From Candidatus Pelagibacter sp. RS40 (lineage in GTDB: Bacteria; Pseudomonadota; Alphaproteobacteria; Pelagibacterales; Pelagibacteraceae), in contig NZ_CP020778.1 in the NCBI RefSeq assembly GCF_002101295.1, forward strand, positions 372,001 to 436,000: a stretch of DNA of 64,000 bases, in the 5' to 3' direction. This document shows positions 56,335 through 64,000 of the stretch, piece by piece; position 1 is the stretch's first letter, and each line of letters opens with the position of its first letter. The position numbers and the translations under genes are program-made. The notes beneath the pieces are model-generated. The model made no database searches. It had not been told where the DNA came from and was given only the letters and a program-made list of their open reading frames with translations.

Positions 56335-57498
56335 TATTTTTACAGTTTCTTTTTTAATTAATTCAACAGAGGGTTGATCAAAAGGATTTACTTTCATTAA
56401 CTGGCCTAAAAGAATAGTTTCTAAAATAAAAAAACTAAAAAGCTCACCCATTGTTTCTTCATTTCTATTATGAACATTAAATGACCTGAAAGGAATTTTT
56501 TTTTTATTGAAAACATTTTCGGTTGCTTTTTTTTGCGATACCAAAATTTTGTATAAGTTTTTGTTTTTAAGATGACTAAAGTTACTGTTCAAATTTGAAT
56601 TGTTTATTTTAGGAGAATTTTTTTCACTTACGCTAAAAAAAGTAAAAAAATTATTTTTTGGTCCATCTAAATAAAGTTGAAGAAGACTATGATTATCTTT
56701 TGGCATTGTTGAAATTAATGGTAAAATACCTTTTCCCTTCTTTCCTAAGCTTTCTGCTGTCAATTGTTGATACCATCTAAAAAAACTATCTGATTTTTCA
56801 TCATAATTTAAAATGATAGAGTTAGTTTTTTTGTTAAAAACAAAATGGTTTATTGCTAAAACATTTTCTATTAATGAATTAACAAAATTTTTATTTTTAA
56901 TTAATTGATTAAAGTTTTTAAATTTTTTTTCATTTAACCCCATCAATTCTGCTGGTAACATTCCAACCTCGGAAAGCACAGAATATCTTCCTCCAATAAA
57001 ATTTTTATGCTCAATAACTTCGATTTTTAATTTCTTTGCGAGAGTTGTTAAAAAACTTATTTTTTTTTCAGTGATAAAAATATTTTTATTTTTTTTCTCC
57101 TTTTGCTTCAAAATATTAAAATTTGAGATTGTCTCCAGCGTATTGCCCGATTTAGAGACTAAAATATTAATTTTTTTTTCATTTGAAGAAACAAATTTTT
57201 TTGCCTGAAGATTATCGAAAAAATTAAAATTTTTTTTTATTCTTTGTTTAAAAAAATCGTAAATTGCCTGGGTACCTAAAATTGAACCTCCCATACCAAT
57301 TAAATTAATTTTTTTATAATTTTTTAGTGATTTTATTAAACTCCTATCGTATCCCATTTGATATTCTTTAGTTAGAGATTTCAATAAAGGGAATTCTATA
57401 AAAATATTTTTATTATTTATCTTTTTAAGTAAATTTTTTTTCTTACTGAGGTTTGACTTAAATTTAAAATTTGAAAAATTTATATTTTTTGTAAACAT
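56326..57498 (-). CDS. pgi: Glucose-6-phosphate isomerase, short form
   Basis: This 390-aa enzyme interconverts glucose 6-phosphate and fructose 6-phosphate. SIS fold motifs are visible: MGGSILGTQAIYDFF, VSKSGNTLETISNF, GGRYSVLSEVGMLP and the C-terminal DQPSVELIKKETVK. Most proteobacterial Pgi proteins are about 550 aa, so this is a compact form, though all substrate motifs remain. It follows the BamF-like gene by 2 bp on the minus strand and overlaps rsmD. Confidence 0.85.
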   Translation of the reverse strand: MFTKNINFSNFKFKSNLSKKKNLLKKINNKNIFIEFPLLKSLTKEYQMGYDRSLIKSLKNYKKINLIGMGGSILGTQAIYDFFKQRIKKNFNFFDNLQAKKFVSSNEKKINILVSKSGNTLETISNFNILKQKEKKNKNIFITEKKISFLTTLAKKLKIEVIEHKNFIGGRYSVLSEVGMLPAELMGLNEKKFKNFNQLIKNKNFVNSLIENVLAINHFVFNKKTNSIILNYDEKSDSFFRWYQQLTAESLGKKGKGILPLISTMPKDNHSLLQLYLDGPKNNFFTFFSVSEKNSPKINNSNLNSNFSHLKNKNLYKILVSQKKATENVFNKKKIPFRSFNVHNRNEETMGELFSFFILETILLGQLMKVNPFDQPSVELIKKETVKILR

Positions 57499-57500
57499 TA

Positions 57501-57827
57501 TTATTGAATTTTCTCTAAAATAGAGCTTTCAATATCTGTAGAATTCCCATCATTTTGAACATTTTGGTTTTTACTCTCATCTATATTTAATAAATCTTTA
57601 ACCTCATTGTTATCACTAAACATCTCAGTGGACACCTCTTGATTACCTGGTGTTGGAAGTTTGTCAAAATCAGGTGGCATTGCTAATGGATTCTTTTTTT
57701 CAACTAAAAATTCATCACTTTGATCCGATCTTTTTTTTCCTTGTAATGCTTCCGTTGCAGTTTGGCATGAATATAAAAATAGACTAAATAAAATCAATAT
57801 AACTGATAGATTTTTATTTTTTTTCAT
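57501..57827 (-). CDS. Small lipoprotein, DUF3035/BamF-like
   Basis: This 108-aa protein has a lipoprotein signal ending in the lipobox LFLYSC (Cys about residue 21), then a short region with KKNPLAMPPDFDKLPTPG, the pattern of the DUF3035 family, some members of which are named BamF, a lipoprotein of the outer-membrane assembly machine in alphaproteobacteria. The tail is acidic and Asn/Ser-rich. It overlaps lspA, the enzyme that would cleave its signal peptide, by 14 bp. Confidence 0.75.
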   Translation of the reverse strand: MKKNKNLSVILILFSLFLYSCQTATEALQGKKRSDQSDEFLVEKKNPLAMPPDFDKLPTPGNQEVSTEMFSDNNEVKDLLNIDESKNQNVQNDGNSTDIESSILEKIQ

Positions 57828-58311
57828 TTGATGATTTATAATTTAACAATTCAGCCAAAATAAGACAAATGATTCCTAGCGTAATAAAGATATCTGCAAC
57901 ATTAAAAATGAACCAATGATAACCGTTGTAGTTTATATCAATAAAATCGGGCACTGCTTTATAATATAATCTATCAAAAAAATTGCCTAATGATCCACCT
58001 AATATAGTAAGTAAAAAATAAATCTTCAAACCTTCTTCTACAAAAATCAGATAAACTATAATTACGTTAATGAATAATATTATTAAGGTTATTAAATTAT
58101 ATGCTGTAGCATCATCAAATGAAAATAAACCAAATCCAATTCCTTTATTCCAAACTAAATATAAGCTTAGAAAGGAGTTAATATAAATGTCTACTTTATC
58201 TTTGTCCTCCAAGATATTTAGTATAAAAAGTTTACTAAACCTATCTAAAGCAAAAATTACTAAAACTATTAAAACATATATTAATAATTTTTTTACTAAT
58301 GAATTATTCAT
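57814..58311 (-). CDS. lspA: Lipoprotein signal peptidase
   Basis: This 165-aa four-helix membrane aspartic protease cleaves prolipoproteins. NKGIGFGLF, GGSLGNFFDRLYYKAVPDFIDI with the first catalytic Asp, and FNVADIFITLGI with the second, are all present. It follows ileS directly (stop and start abut), as in many bacteria, and overlaps the lipoprotein gene by 14 bp. Lgt for the previous maturation step is at 4.5 kb. Confidence 0.95.
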   Translation of the reverse strand: MNNSLVKKLLIYVLIVLVIFALDRFSKLFILNILEDKDKVDIYINSFLSLYLVWNKGIGFGLFSFDDATAYNLITLIILFINVIIVYLIFVEEGLKIYFLLTILGGSLGNFFDRLYYKAVPDFIDINYNGYHWFIFNVADIFITLGIICLILAELLNYKSSNEKK

Positions 58312-61035
58312 TTAGGAGATTTGACAATTAATTCTCTCACATTTTTTTGATTTTATTTTCCAGCATAAAGAACATTTACTTCCTTCGGCTTTTTCTGTAA
58401 CCACTTCAACTTCCCTGTCAGTATTCTGATCTTCAACTATTTTACTTTCTGAAGTAATACAAATTTCGGAAAAATTCTCATTTTTCGTTATATTGTATAA
58501 ATCTTTATTTAATTTTATTAAAATTTTTGCCTCTAGACTGGAGCCTATTTCCTTGCTAGCTCTTTTTGTTTCGATACTAATATTAGCTTCATCTCTAATT
58601 TTTTTAATATTATCCCATTTATGTTCGATATTTTCATTAAACCAATTTGATGGAATTTTGATAAAATTTTCTAAGTGTATACTTTGCTTGTCGCTATTTT
58701 GATTTAAAAGTTTGAAAATTTCCTCTGTTGTAAAAGATAATATAGGAGCAAACCACTTTAACAAGCACTGCAGAATAATATTCAGAACTTTGATACAGTC
58801 AGATCTTTTATCAGAGTTAATTGGGTCACAGTACAATAAATCCTTCCTGATATCGAAATAAAATGCTGATAACTCAACTGTACAAAAATTTAATAATTCT
58901 TTGTAAAGTTGATGAAAGTTGTATGACTGAAAATTTTTATGAAAACTTTGGTTCACTTTAGCTAAACGATGAAGCATATACTTTTCTAGATCTGGTAAAT
59001 TAACAATTTCTAAATTACTAAAATCGTATTCTTCATATTCATCATTTATATTTCCAAGTAAAAATCTAAAAGTATTTCTTATTTTACGGTATGACTCTGC
59101 ATGTTGATCTAAAATTGAATAATCTATTCTTAGATCTTCTGCGTAATTAGATGAAGCAACCCAAATTCTTAAAATATCTGCCCCATATTTTTTTAAAATA
59201 TCTTCAGGAGCTATAACATTTCCTTGCGATTTAGACATTTTTAGACCTTTTCCGTCTACTACAAATCCATGGGATAAAATGCTTTCAAAAGGAGCTTTGC
59301 CTCTCGTGCCACAAGATTCTAATAGTGATGAATGAAACCATCCTCGATGTTGATCAGATCCTTCTAGATACATAGATGCTGGCCATTTAAGGTCGGCTCT
59401 TTTCTCAAGAACAAAAGAGTGAGTAGACCCACTGTCAAACCATACTTCAACAATGTCACTTAGTTTATTAAAATCTTCAGCTTTATACTTGTTTCCCAAT
59501 AATTTTTGATAATCATCTGAAAACCAACAATCCGAACCTTCCTTTTCGTAAATCTGTGCAATATTTTCAAAAACATCATCATCAATTAAGACCTTGCCAT
59601 CTTTCTTTGATATAAAAATTGGTAAAGGCACTCCCCAAACTCTTTGTCTTGAAACACACCAATCAGGTCTGGTTTCTATCATTGACTTAATTCTTTCTTT
59701 TCCTTTACTTGGATAAAAAGTTGTTTCATCCAATGCTTTCAATGCTTTTGATCTTAATTCATGACTTTCCATCGATATAAACCATTGTGGGGTAGCACGG
59801 TGAACTAATGGAGCTTTTGATCTCCATGAATGTGGATACGAGTGATTTAATTTACCATTTGCAATAAGTTTTTTATGTTCTTTTAATTTTTCTATAATGA
59901 CACTATTAGCTTTAAAAATATGTAGCCCTTCAAAATGCAAAATATTTTTTGTATATCTCCCATCATCATCAACTGTTTCAACAGCTTTAATATTATTATT
60001 TAGGCATAAATTAAAATCATCTGGACCATGACTTGGTGCACAATGTACAATTCCAGTTCCTTGTTCAGTCGTTACAAATCTCGCCTCTAACATGGGAATT
60101 TCATAATCATACCCAATCGAATAAAATGGATGACTACAAATTGTACCTTTGAATTCCTTTCCAGAAAATTCTTTAATAATTTTTGTGTTTTCAATATTAG
60201 TGTCTTTTTTGAAGGACTCTAAAAGATCTTTTGCAATTATAATTTTTTTTTCGTTATCAATCTCCAATAATAGATAAATTAAACTTTGATTGTAAGCTAA
60301 AGCTTTGTTTGCAGGTATGGTCCAAGGTGTGGTTGTCCATATAACAACATTTGATTTTTCTATCTCTTTAAAATTTGTTTTAACAACTGGAAATTCTACG
60401 TAAATTGTATCGGACACATGGTCCATATATTCAACTTCAGCATCTGCAAGAGCAGTTTTTTCTACTGTAGACCAAAGAACTGGTTTGTATCCCCTATATA
60501 AGCTCCCTTCTTTTAAAAATTTTCCAAGTTCTCTTACTATTTGAGCTTCGGCATCAAAGCTCATAGTAGAATAATAGTTTTCCCAATCGCCAATTACACC
60601 AAGCCTTTGAAATTGATCTTTATGAATTCCTATCCATTTGGTTGCAAAATCTCTACACTCTTTCCTAAATTCAATAATTGGAACATCGTTTTTGTTTTTT
60701 TTATTTTTTTTATATTGTTCCTCAATTTTCCATTCTATTGGCAATCCATGACAATCCCAACCTGGAACATATACAGAGTCTTTGCCATCCATCTGATGAA
60801 ACTTTGTGATTATATCTTTTAGAATTTTATTCAAAGCTGTTCCCATATGAATATTTCCGTTTGCGTAAGGAGGTCCATCATGAAGAACAAATTTTTCTTT
60901 ACCTTTGCTTTTTTGTCTTAATTTCTTGTACAAGCCAATCTTTTGCCAGTAATCTAAAATACCGGGTTCTCTTACTGGTAAGTTGGCTTTCATTGAAAAA
61001 GCCGTTTTTGGTAGATTTATATGTTCTTTGCTCAT
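58312..61035 (-). CDS. ileS: Isoleucyl-tRNA synthetase
   Basis: This 907-aa class I synthetase charges tRNA-Ile. The HIGH-equivalent is NGNIHMGTALNKILKD, PGWDCHGLPIE marks the family, and KMSKS is in GLKMSKSQGNV. The editing domain lies at about 180-380, with WTTTPWTIPANKALAYN. The C-terminal zinc-type cysteines CSLCWKIKSKKCERINC remain. Length is near the bacterial norm. Order ribF-ileS-lspA is classical. Confidence 0.97.
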   Translation of the reverse strand: MSKEHINLPKTAFSMKANLPVREPGILDYWQKIGLYKKLRQKSKGKEKFVLHDGPPYANGNIHMGTALNKILKDIITKFHQMDGKDSVYVPGWDCHGLPIEWKIEEQYKKNKKNKNDVPIIEFRKECRDFATKWIGIHKDQFQRLGVIGDWENYYSTMSFDAEAQIVRELGKFLKEGSLYRGYKPVLWSTVEKTALADAEVEYMDHVSDTIYVEFPVVKTNFKEIEKSNVVIWTTTPWTIPANKALAYNQSLIYLLLEIDNEKKIIIAKDLLESFKKDTNIENTKIIKEFSGKEFKGTICSHPFYSIGYDYEIPMLEARFVTTEQGTGIVHCAPSHGPDDFNLCLNNNIKAVETVDDDGRYTKNILHFEGLHIFKANSVIIEKLKEHKKLIANGKLNHSYPHSWRSKAPLVHRATPQWFISMESHELRSKALKALDETTFYPSKGKERIKSMIETRPDWCVSRQRVWGVPLPIFISKKDGKVLIDDDVFENIAQIYEKEGSDCWFSDDYQKLLGNKYKAEDFNKLSDIVEVWFDSGSTHSFVLEKRADLKWPASMYLEGSDQHRGWFHSSLLESCGTRGKAPFESILSHGFVVDGKGLKMSKSQGNVIAPEDILKKYGADILRIWVASSNYAEDLRIDYSILDQHAESYRKIRNTFRFLLGNINDEYEEYDFSNLEIVNLPDLEKYMLHRLAKVNQSFHKNFQSYNFHQLYKELLNFCTVELSAFYFDIRKDLLYCDPINSDKRSDCIKVLNIILQCLLKWFAPILSFTTEEIFKLLNQNSDKQSIHLENFIKIPSNWFNENIEHKWDNIKKIRDEANISIETKRASKEIGSSLEAKILIKLNKDLYNITKNENFSEICITSESKIVEDQNTDREVEVVTEKAEGSKCSLCWKIKSKKCERINCQIS

Positions 61036-61041
61036 AGGATA

Positions 61042-61965
61042 TTATTTTTTTGCAGATAAAATATCTTTATTAATCTGTTTCTTTAGTTGGTCTATATTTT
61101 TAAATTTTTTTTCACCTCTTATAAATTTTTTAAAATCTACTGATAGTTTTTTATTATAAAGATTTCCAGAAAAATTAAATAAATTTACCTCTAACAATAT
61201 TTTTTTTTGATTAAAAGTTGGTCGAAAACCAAGATTTGCGATCCCTTTAAAAATTTTTTTGATTTTGTCTATTTTCACATTTACAGAGTAAACTCCAGGT
61301 TTAGCAATCACGTAATTTTTAATATCAATGTTACACGTCGGAAAACCTATTTTTCTTCCAAGCATTCTGCCTTTTTCAACTTTTCCTTCTACAGACCATT
61401 TTCTTGATAAAAATTTGTTTGCTATTTCTATTTTTCCACTTTCTAAATAATTTCTAATCAATGTTGATGAAACAATTTTATTTTTTTTAATTAAAGGTTT
61501 TGGTTTAATAAGATTATATTTAAACTTTTTTTGAAATTTTTTTAAAAGAATAACATCACCCTTACGTTTATATCCAAATTTAAAATTATTGCTTACAAAG
61601 AGAAACTTTGATTTTAACTTTTTGTATAAATATTTTTCTATGAAAGAATTACATTCTATTTTTGAAAATGTTTTATCAAATTTTTTGTTAATTATAAAAT
61701 CAACTTTATATTTATCAAAGTATGTTATCTTTTGGTTAAAATTTGAAATCCTATAATTTTTTATTTCTTTATTAAAAAACATCTTTGGAATAGGATCAAA
61801 AGTAACTACTCCAAGATTTAGTTTAAATTTTTTTTTATACCTCAGAGCTTCATTAAATAATTTTTGATGACCTAAGTGCAGTCCATCAAAGTTACCAATT
61901 AATATAATTGCGTTTTGATGTTGTTTTCTAACATTAAAATTTTTATATATTTTTACTCTCACCAT
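61042..61965 (-). CDS. ribF: Bifunctional riboflavin kinase/FAD synthetase
   Basis: This 307-aa enzyme makes FMN then FAD. The N-terminal adenylyltransferase domain has GNFDGLHLGHQKL and VVTFDPIP, and the C-terminal kinase domain has MLGRKIGFPTCNID and RPTFNQKKILLEVN. It overlaps the HAD gene by 7 bp and precedes ileS by 6 bp. FAD serves the many flavoenzymes of the window, such as CrtI and the UbiH-like protein. Confidence 0.93.
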   Translation of the reverse strand: MVRVKIYKNFNVRKQHQNAIILIGNFDGLHLGHQKLFNEALRYKKKFKLNLGVVTFDPIPKMFFNKEIKNYRISNFNQKITYFDKYKVDFIINKKFDKTFSKIECNSFIEKYLYKKLKSKFLFVSNNFKFGYKRKGDVILLKKFQKKFKYNLIKPKPLIKKNKIVSSTLIRNYLESGKIEIANKFLSRKWSVEGKVEKGRMLGRKIGFPTCNIDIKNYVIAKPGVYSVNVKIDKIKKIFKGIANLGFRPTFNQKKILLEVNLFNFSGNLYNKKLSVDFKKFIRGEKKFKNIDQLKKQINKDILSAKK

Positions 61966-62774
61966 TTTAGTTCTGTTTGAATATAATTAATTTTAACATT
62001 GTAAGATTTAGCTAAATTTTCTATTTTGTTATCAGAAATTTCATTTCTATGAATGCCCCCTGTAATTAGCAAAGCATCAAAATTTTGAACATTGGCACCT
62101 TTAATATCTGTGTTAAGATTATCACCTATACATAGAACTTTTTTATCTCCAGTTTCGGCAGATAACTCATAAACAGGGGGGTATGGTTTGCCAAAATATA
62201 TAACTTCTCCTTTTAAATTTTCAAAAACTTTTGCTACCGATCCTGCACAATATTCTCTTACATTTCCCTTATCGACTATTAAATCTGGGTTTGTACATAT
62301 CATCTTTTTTTTTAAATGTTCTTTGAGAAGTATTTTATAATAATCTAAATCTTTGTTATAATTATCAAATAAACCTGTGCAAAGAATATAATCTGCTAAA
62401 TCTATATTTGTTTCTTTTAAATTTTTAAAAGATGAAAATAAATCATAATCTCTTGGGGGTCCTATGTGGAAAAATTTTTTGTTTTTAAGATCGCTTTTTA
62501 AATATTTTAAAGCGGCTTCACCTGAAGTGAAAACATTTTCAAAATTTTCTTTTAGACCCATTTTTTTTAAAAATTTTATTACAGGTTCATTAGGTCTTGG
62601 TGCGTTTGTTAAAAGCACATATTCTTTTTTATTTTCTTTTAGATGTCTCAAGGTTTCTACGGCTGAAAAATTAAGCTTCAAACCATTATGTATCACTCCC
62701 CATATATCGATATAAAAAAGATCGTAATCAAATGCGATTTTACTAAGCCCTTCTGTATCAAGGTTTGTTATCAT
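61959..62774 (-). CDS. HAD-type hydrolase, TIGR01459 family
   Basis: This 271-aa NagD-like phosphatase has the catalytic Asp-x-Asp-like segment LFYIDIWGVIHNGLKL, TNAPRPNEPVIKFLKKMG and VLCIGDNLNTDIKGA. These are the motifs of the alphaproteobacterial TIGR01459 family, often next to ribF; the substrate is unknown. It is the first gene of the HAD-ribF-ileS-lspA run. A 121-bp gap to the divergent groES holds a heat-shock-type promoter. Confidence 0.85.
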   Translation of the reverse strand: MITNLDTEGLSKIAFDYDLFYIDIWGVIHNGLKLNFSAVETLRHLKENKKEYVLLTNAPRPNEPVIKFLKKMGLKENFENVFTSGEAALKYLKSDLKNKKFFHIGPPRDYDLFSSFKNLKETNIDLADYILCTGLFDNYNKDLDYYKILLKEHLKKKMICTNPDLIVDKGNVREYCAGSVAKVFENLKGEVIYFGKPYPPVYELSAETGDKKVLCIGDNLNTDIKGANVQNFDALLITGGIHRNEISDNKIENLAKSYNVKINYIQTELKW

Positions 62775-62842
62775 GATTGAGATATAGCCTAAAAATCTAA
62801 TTAATTCTTTGCTTTTTTGGTTCCATAAATTTCTCCAGGGAT

Positions 62843-62871
62843 CTTGAAATACTCATTATTGACCTCTATAT
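62843..62871 (+). promoter_or_regulatory. Probable RpoH-type promoter of groESL
   Basis: CTTGAAA starts at 62843 and is followed 18 bases after CTTG by TCTATAT (62865-62871), close to the alphaproteobacterial sigma-32 pattern CTTG-N17/18-CYTATNT (six of seven in the second box). The placing, 25 bp before the groES ATG, and the chaperone product agree. TTGAAA can also be read as a sigma-70 -35 box. Confidence 0.6.
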
Positions 62872-62883
62872 GAATGCTAATTT

Positions 62884-62890
62884 AAAGGAG
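62884..62890 (+). promoter_or_regulatory. Shine-Dalgarno for groES
   Basis: AAAGGAG lies 5 bases before the groES ATG at 62896, a strong site compared with most genes in this window. Confidence 0.75.
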
Positions 62891-62895
62891 TTTAT

Positions 62896-63189
62896 ATGAA
62901 GTTCAAACCGTTACACGATAGAGTGTTAATCGAAGTATTAGATAGCAGCGAAAAAACTGCTGGTGGAATAATTATCCCTGACACAGCCCAAGAAAAACCG
63001 CAAGAGGGTAAAGTAGTTGCAGTTGGTGGTGGTGCTAAAACAGAGGATGGAAAAATAATCCCTATGGATGTTAAAGTTGGCGACAAAGTTCTTTTTGGAA
63101 AGTGGTCTGGAACTGAAGTCAAAATAGATGGTAAAGAATACAGCATAATGAAAGAATCTGACATTATGGGTATTTCATCAGGAAAATAA
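62896..63189 (+). CDS. groES: Co-chaperonin GroES
   Basis: This 97-aa lid protein of the chaperonin forms a heptamer over GroEL. It has [40 protein letters not shown] (in parts: [10 protein letters not shown] and [16 protein letters not shown]), including the mobile loop, and the C-terminal KDGKEYSIM-like strand ([17 protein letters not shown]). It is followed by groEL after 23 bp. Antisense reading frames over it are shadows. Confidence 0.97.
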   Translation: MKFKPLHDRVLIEVLDSSEKTAGGIIIPDTAQEKPQEGKVVAVGGGAKTEDGKIIPMDVKVGDKVLFGKWSGTEVKIDGKEYSIMKESDIMGISSGK

Positions 63190-63197
63190 TAATTAAT

Positions 63198-64000
<803 letters not shown>

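Noticed and set aside
62872-62880. CIRCE-like half site GAATGCTAA before groES
   Set aside because: It matches the right CIRCE half in 8 of 9 bases, but the left half nine bases upstream does not match at all.
62892-63164. Antisense frame over groES (and 63422-63763 over groEL)
   Set aside because: Shadow of conserved chaperonin genes; no signal or motif.

Overview
The window is about 64 kb of a very AT-rich, tightly packed alphaproteobacterial chromosome. Many neighbouring genes overlap by 1-20 bp, no stretch over 300 bases lacks a gene, and no mobile element, CRISPR array or phage gene was seen. Gene content and order point to the marine SAR11 clade (Pelagibacterales, Candidatus Pelagibacter-like): a crtI-crtB-crtY-blh retinal cassette, CcrM-type methylase, bc1 and aa3 oxidase genes, a split ATP synthase operon with only F0 present, and a PetP/PetR-like regulator pair. 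The clade assignment is inference from these traits, not from a database search.

Layout. 1-4.5 kb: 3' end of uvrC, pgsA, ilvE, a MarR regulator, an OmpR-type response regulator with its histidine kinase, and a UbiK-like protein. 4.5-10.4 kb: plus-strand run lgt, midA-like, pgeF, prs, rplY, pth, ychF. 10.4-13 kb: cytochrome bc1 complex petABC (minus). 13-16 kb: trmL, hemF, greA, cca. 16-18.7 kb: tRNA-Gln, ispE and a TPR protein (minus). 18.7-24.5 kb: DNA maintenance genes (UDG-like, a 44-aa membrane protein, rnhB, ccrM, mutY, a DciA/DUF721 protein), a UbiH-like monooxygenase and a DsbA-like thioredoxin. 24.5-29.4 kb: a short SMC followed directly by the F0 ATP synthase genes. 29.4-36 kb: retinal biosynthesis, then ispH, thrB and rnhA. 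36-45 kb (minus): a beta-barrel outer-membrane protein, a peroxiredoxin, thrC, and the cytochrome c oxidase cluster with an unlisted 40-aa membrane protein between ctaB and ctaG. 45-49.5 kb: rsmE, haloacid dehalogenase, pirin, quinone oxidoreductase, DUF2721, ubiA. 49.5-54.3 kb: late lipid A genes msbA, waaA, lpxK, lpxL. 54.3-62.8 kb: DUF2093, purD, rsmD, pgi, BamF-like lipoprotein, lspA, ileS, ribF, HAD phosphatase. 62.9 kb to the end: groES and the start of groEL behind a probable heat-shock promoter.

How it fits together. Much of the window is energy metabolism: the bc1 complex, aa3 oxidase with its assembly factors, and F0 form the respiratory chain, ubiA and ubiK serve quinone synthesis, and hemF and ctaB serve heme. 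The crt-blh cassette makes beta-carotene and cleaves it to retinal, presumably for a rhodopsin encoded elsewhere; ispE and ispH feed the isoprenoid pathway it needs. I see no obviously novel multi-gene system. The strongest leads are a cluster of four GANTC sites at the ccrM promoter, an SMC that appears to lack a canonical hinge, a uracil-DNA-glycosylase homologue without the usual iron-sulfur cysteines, two small membrane-protein genes, and divergent genes with 0-23 bp between their start codons.
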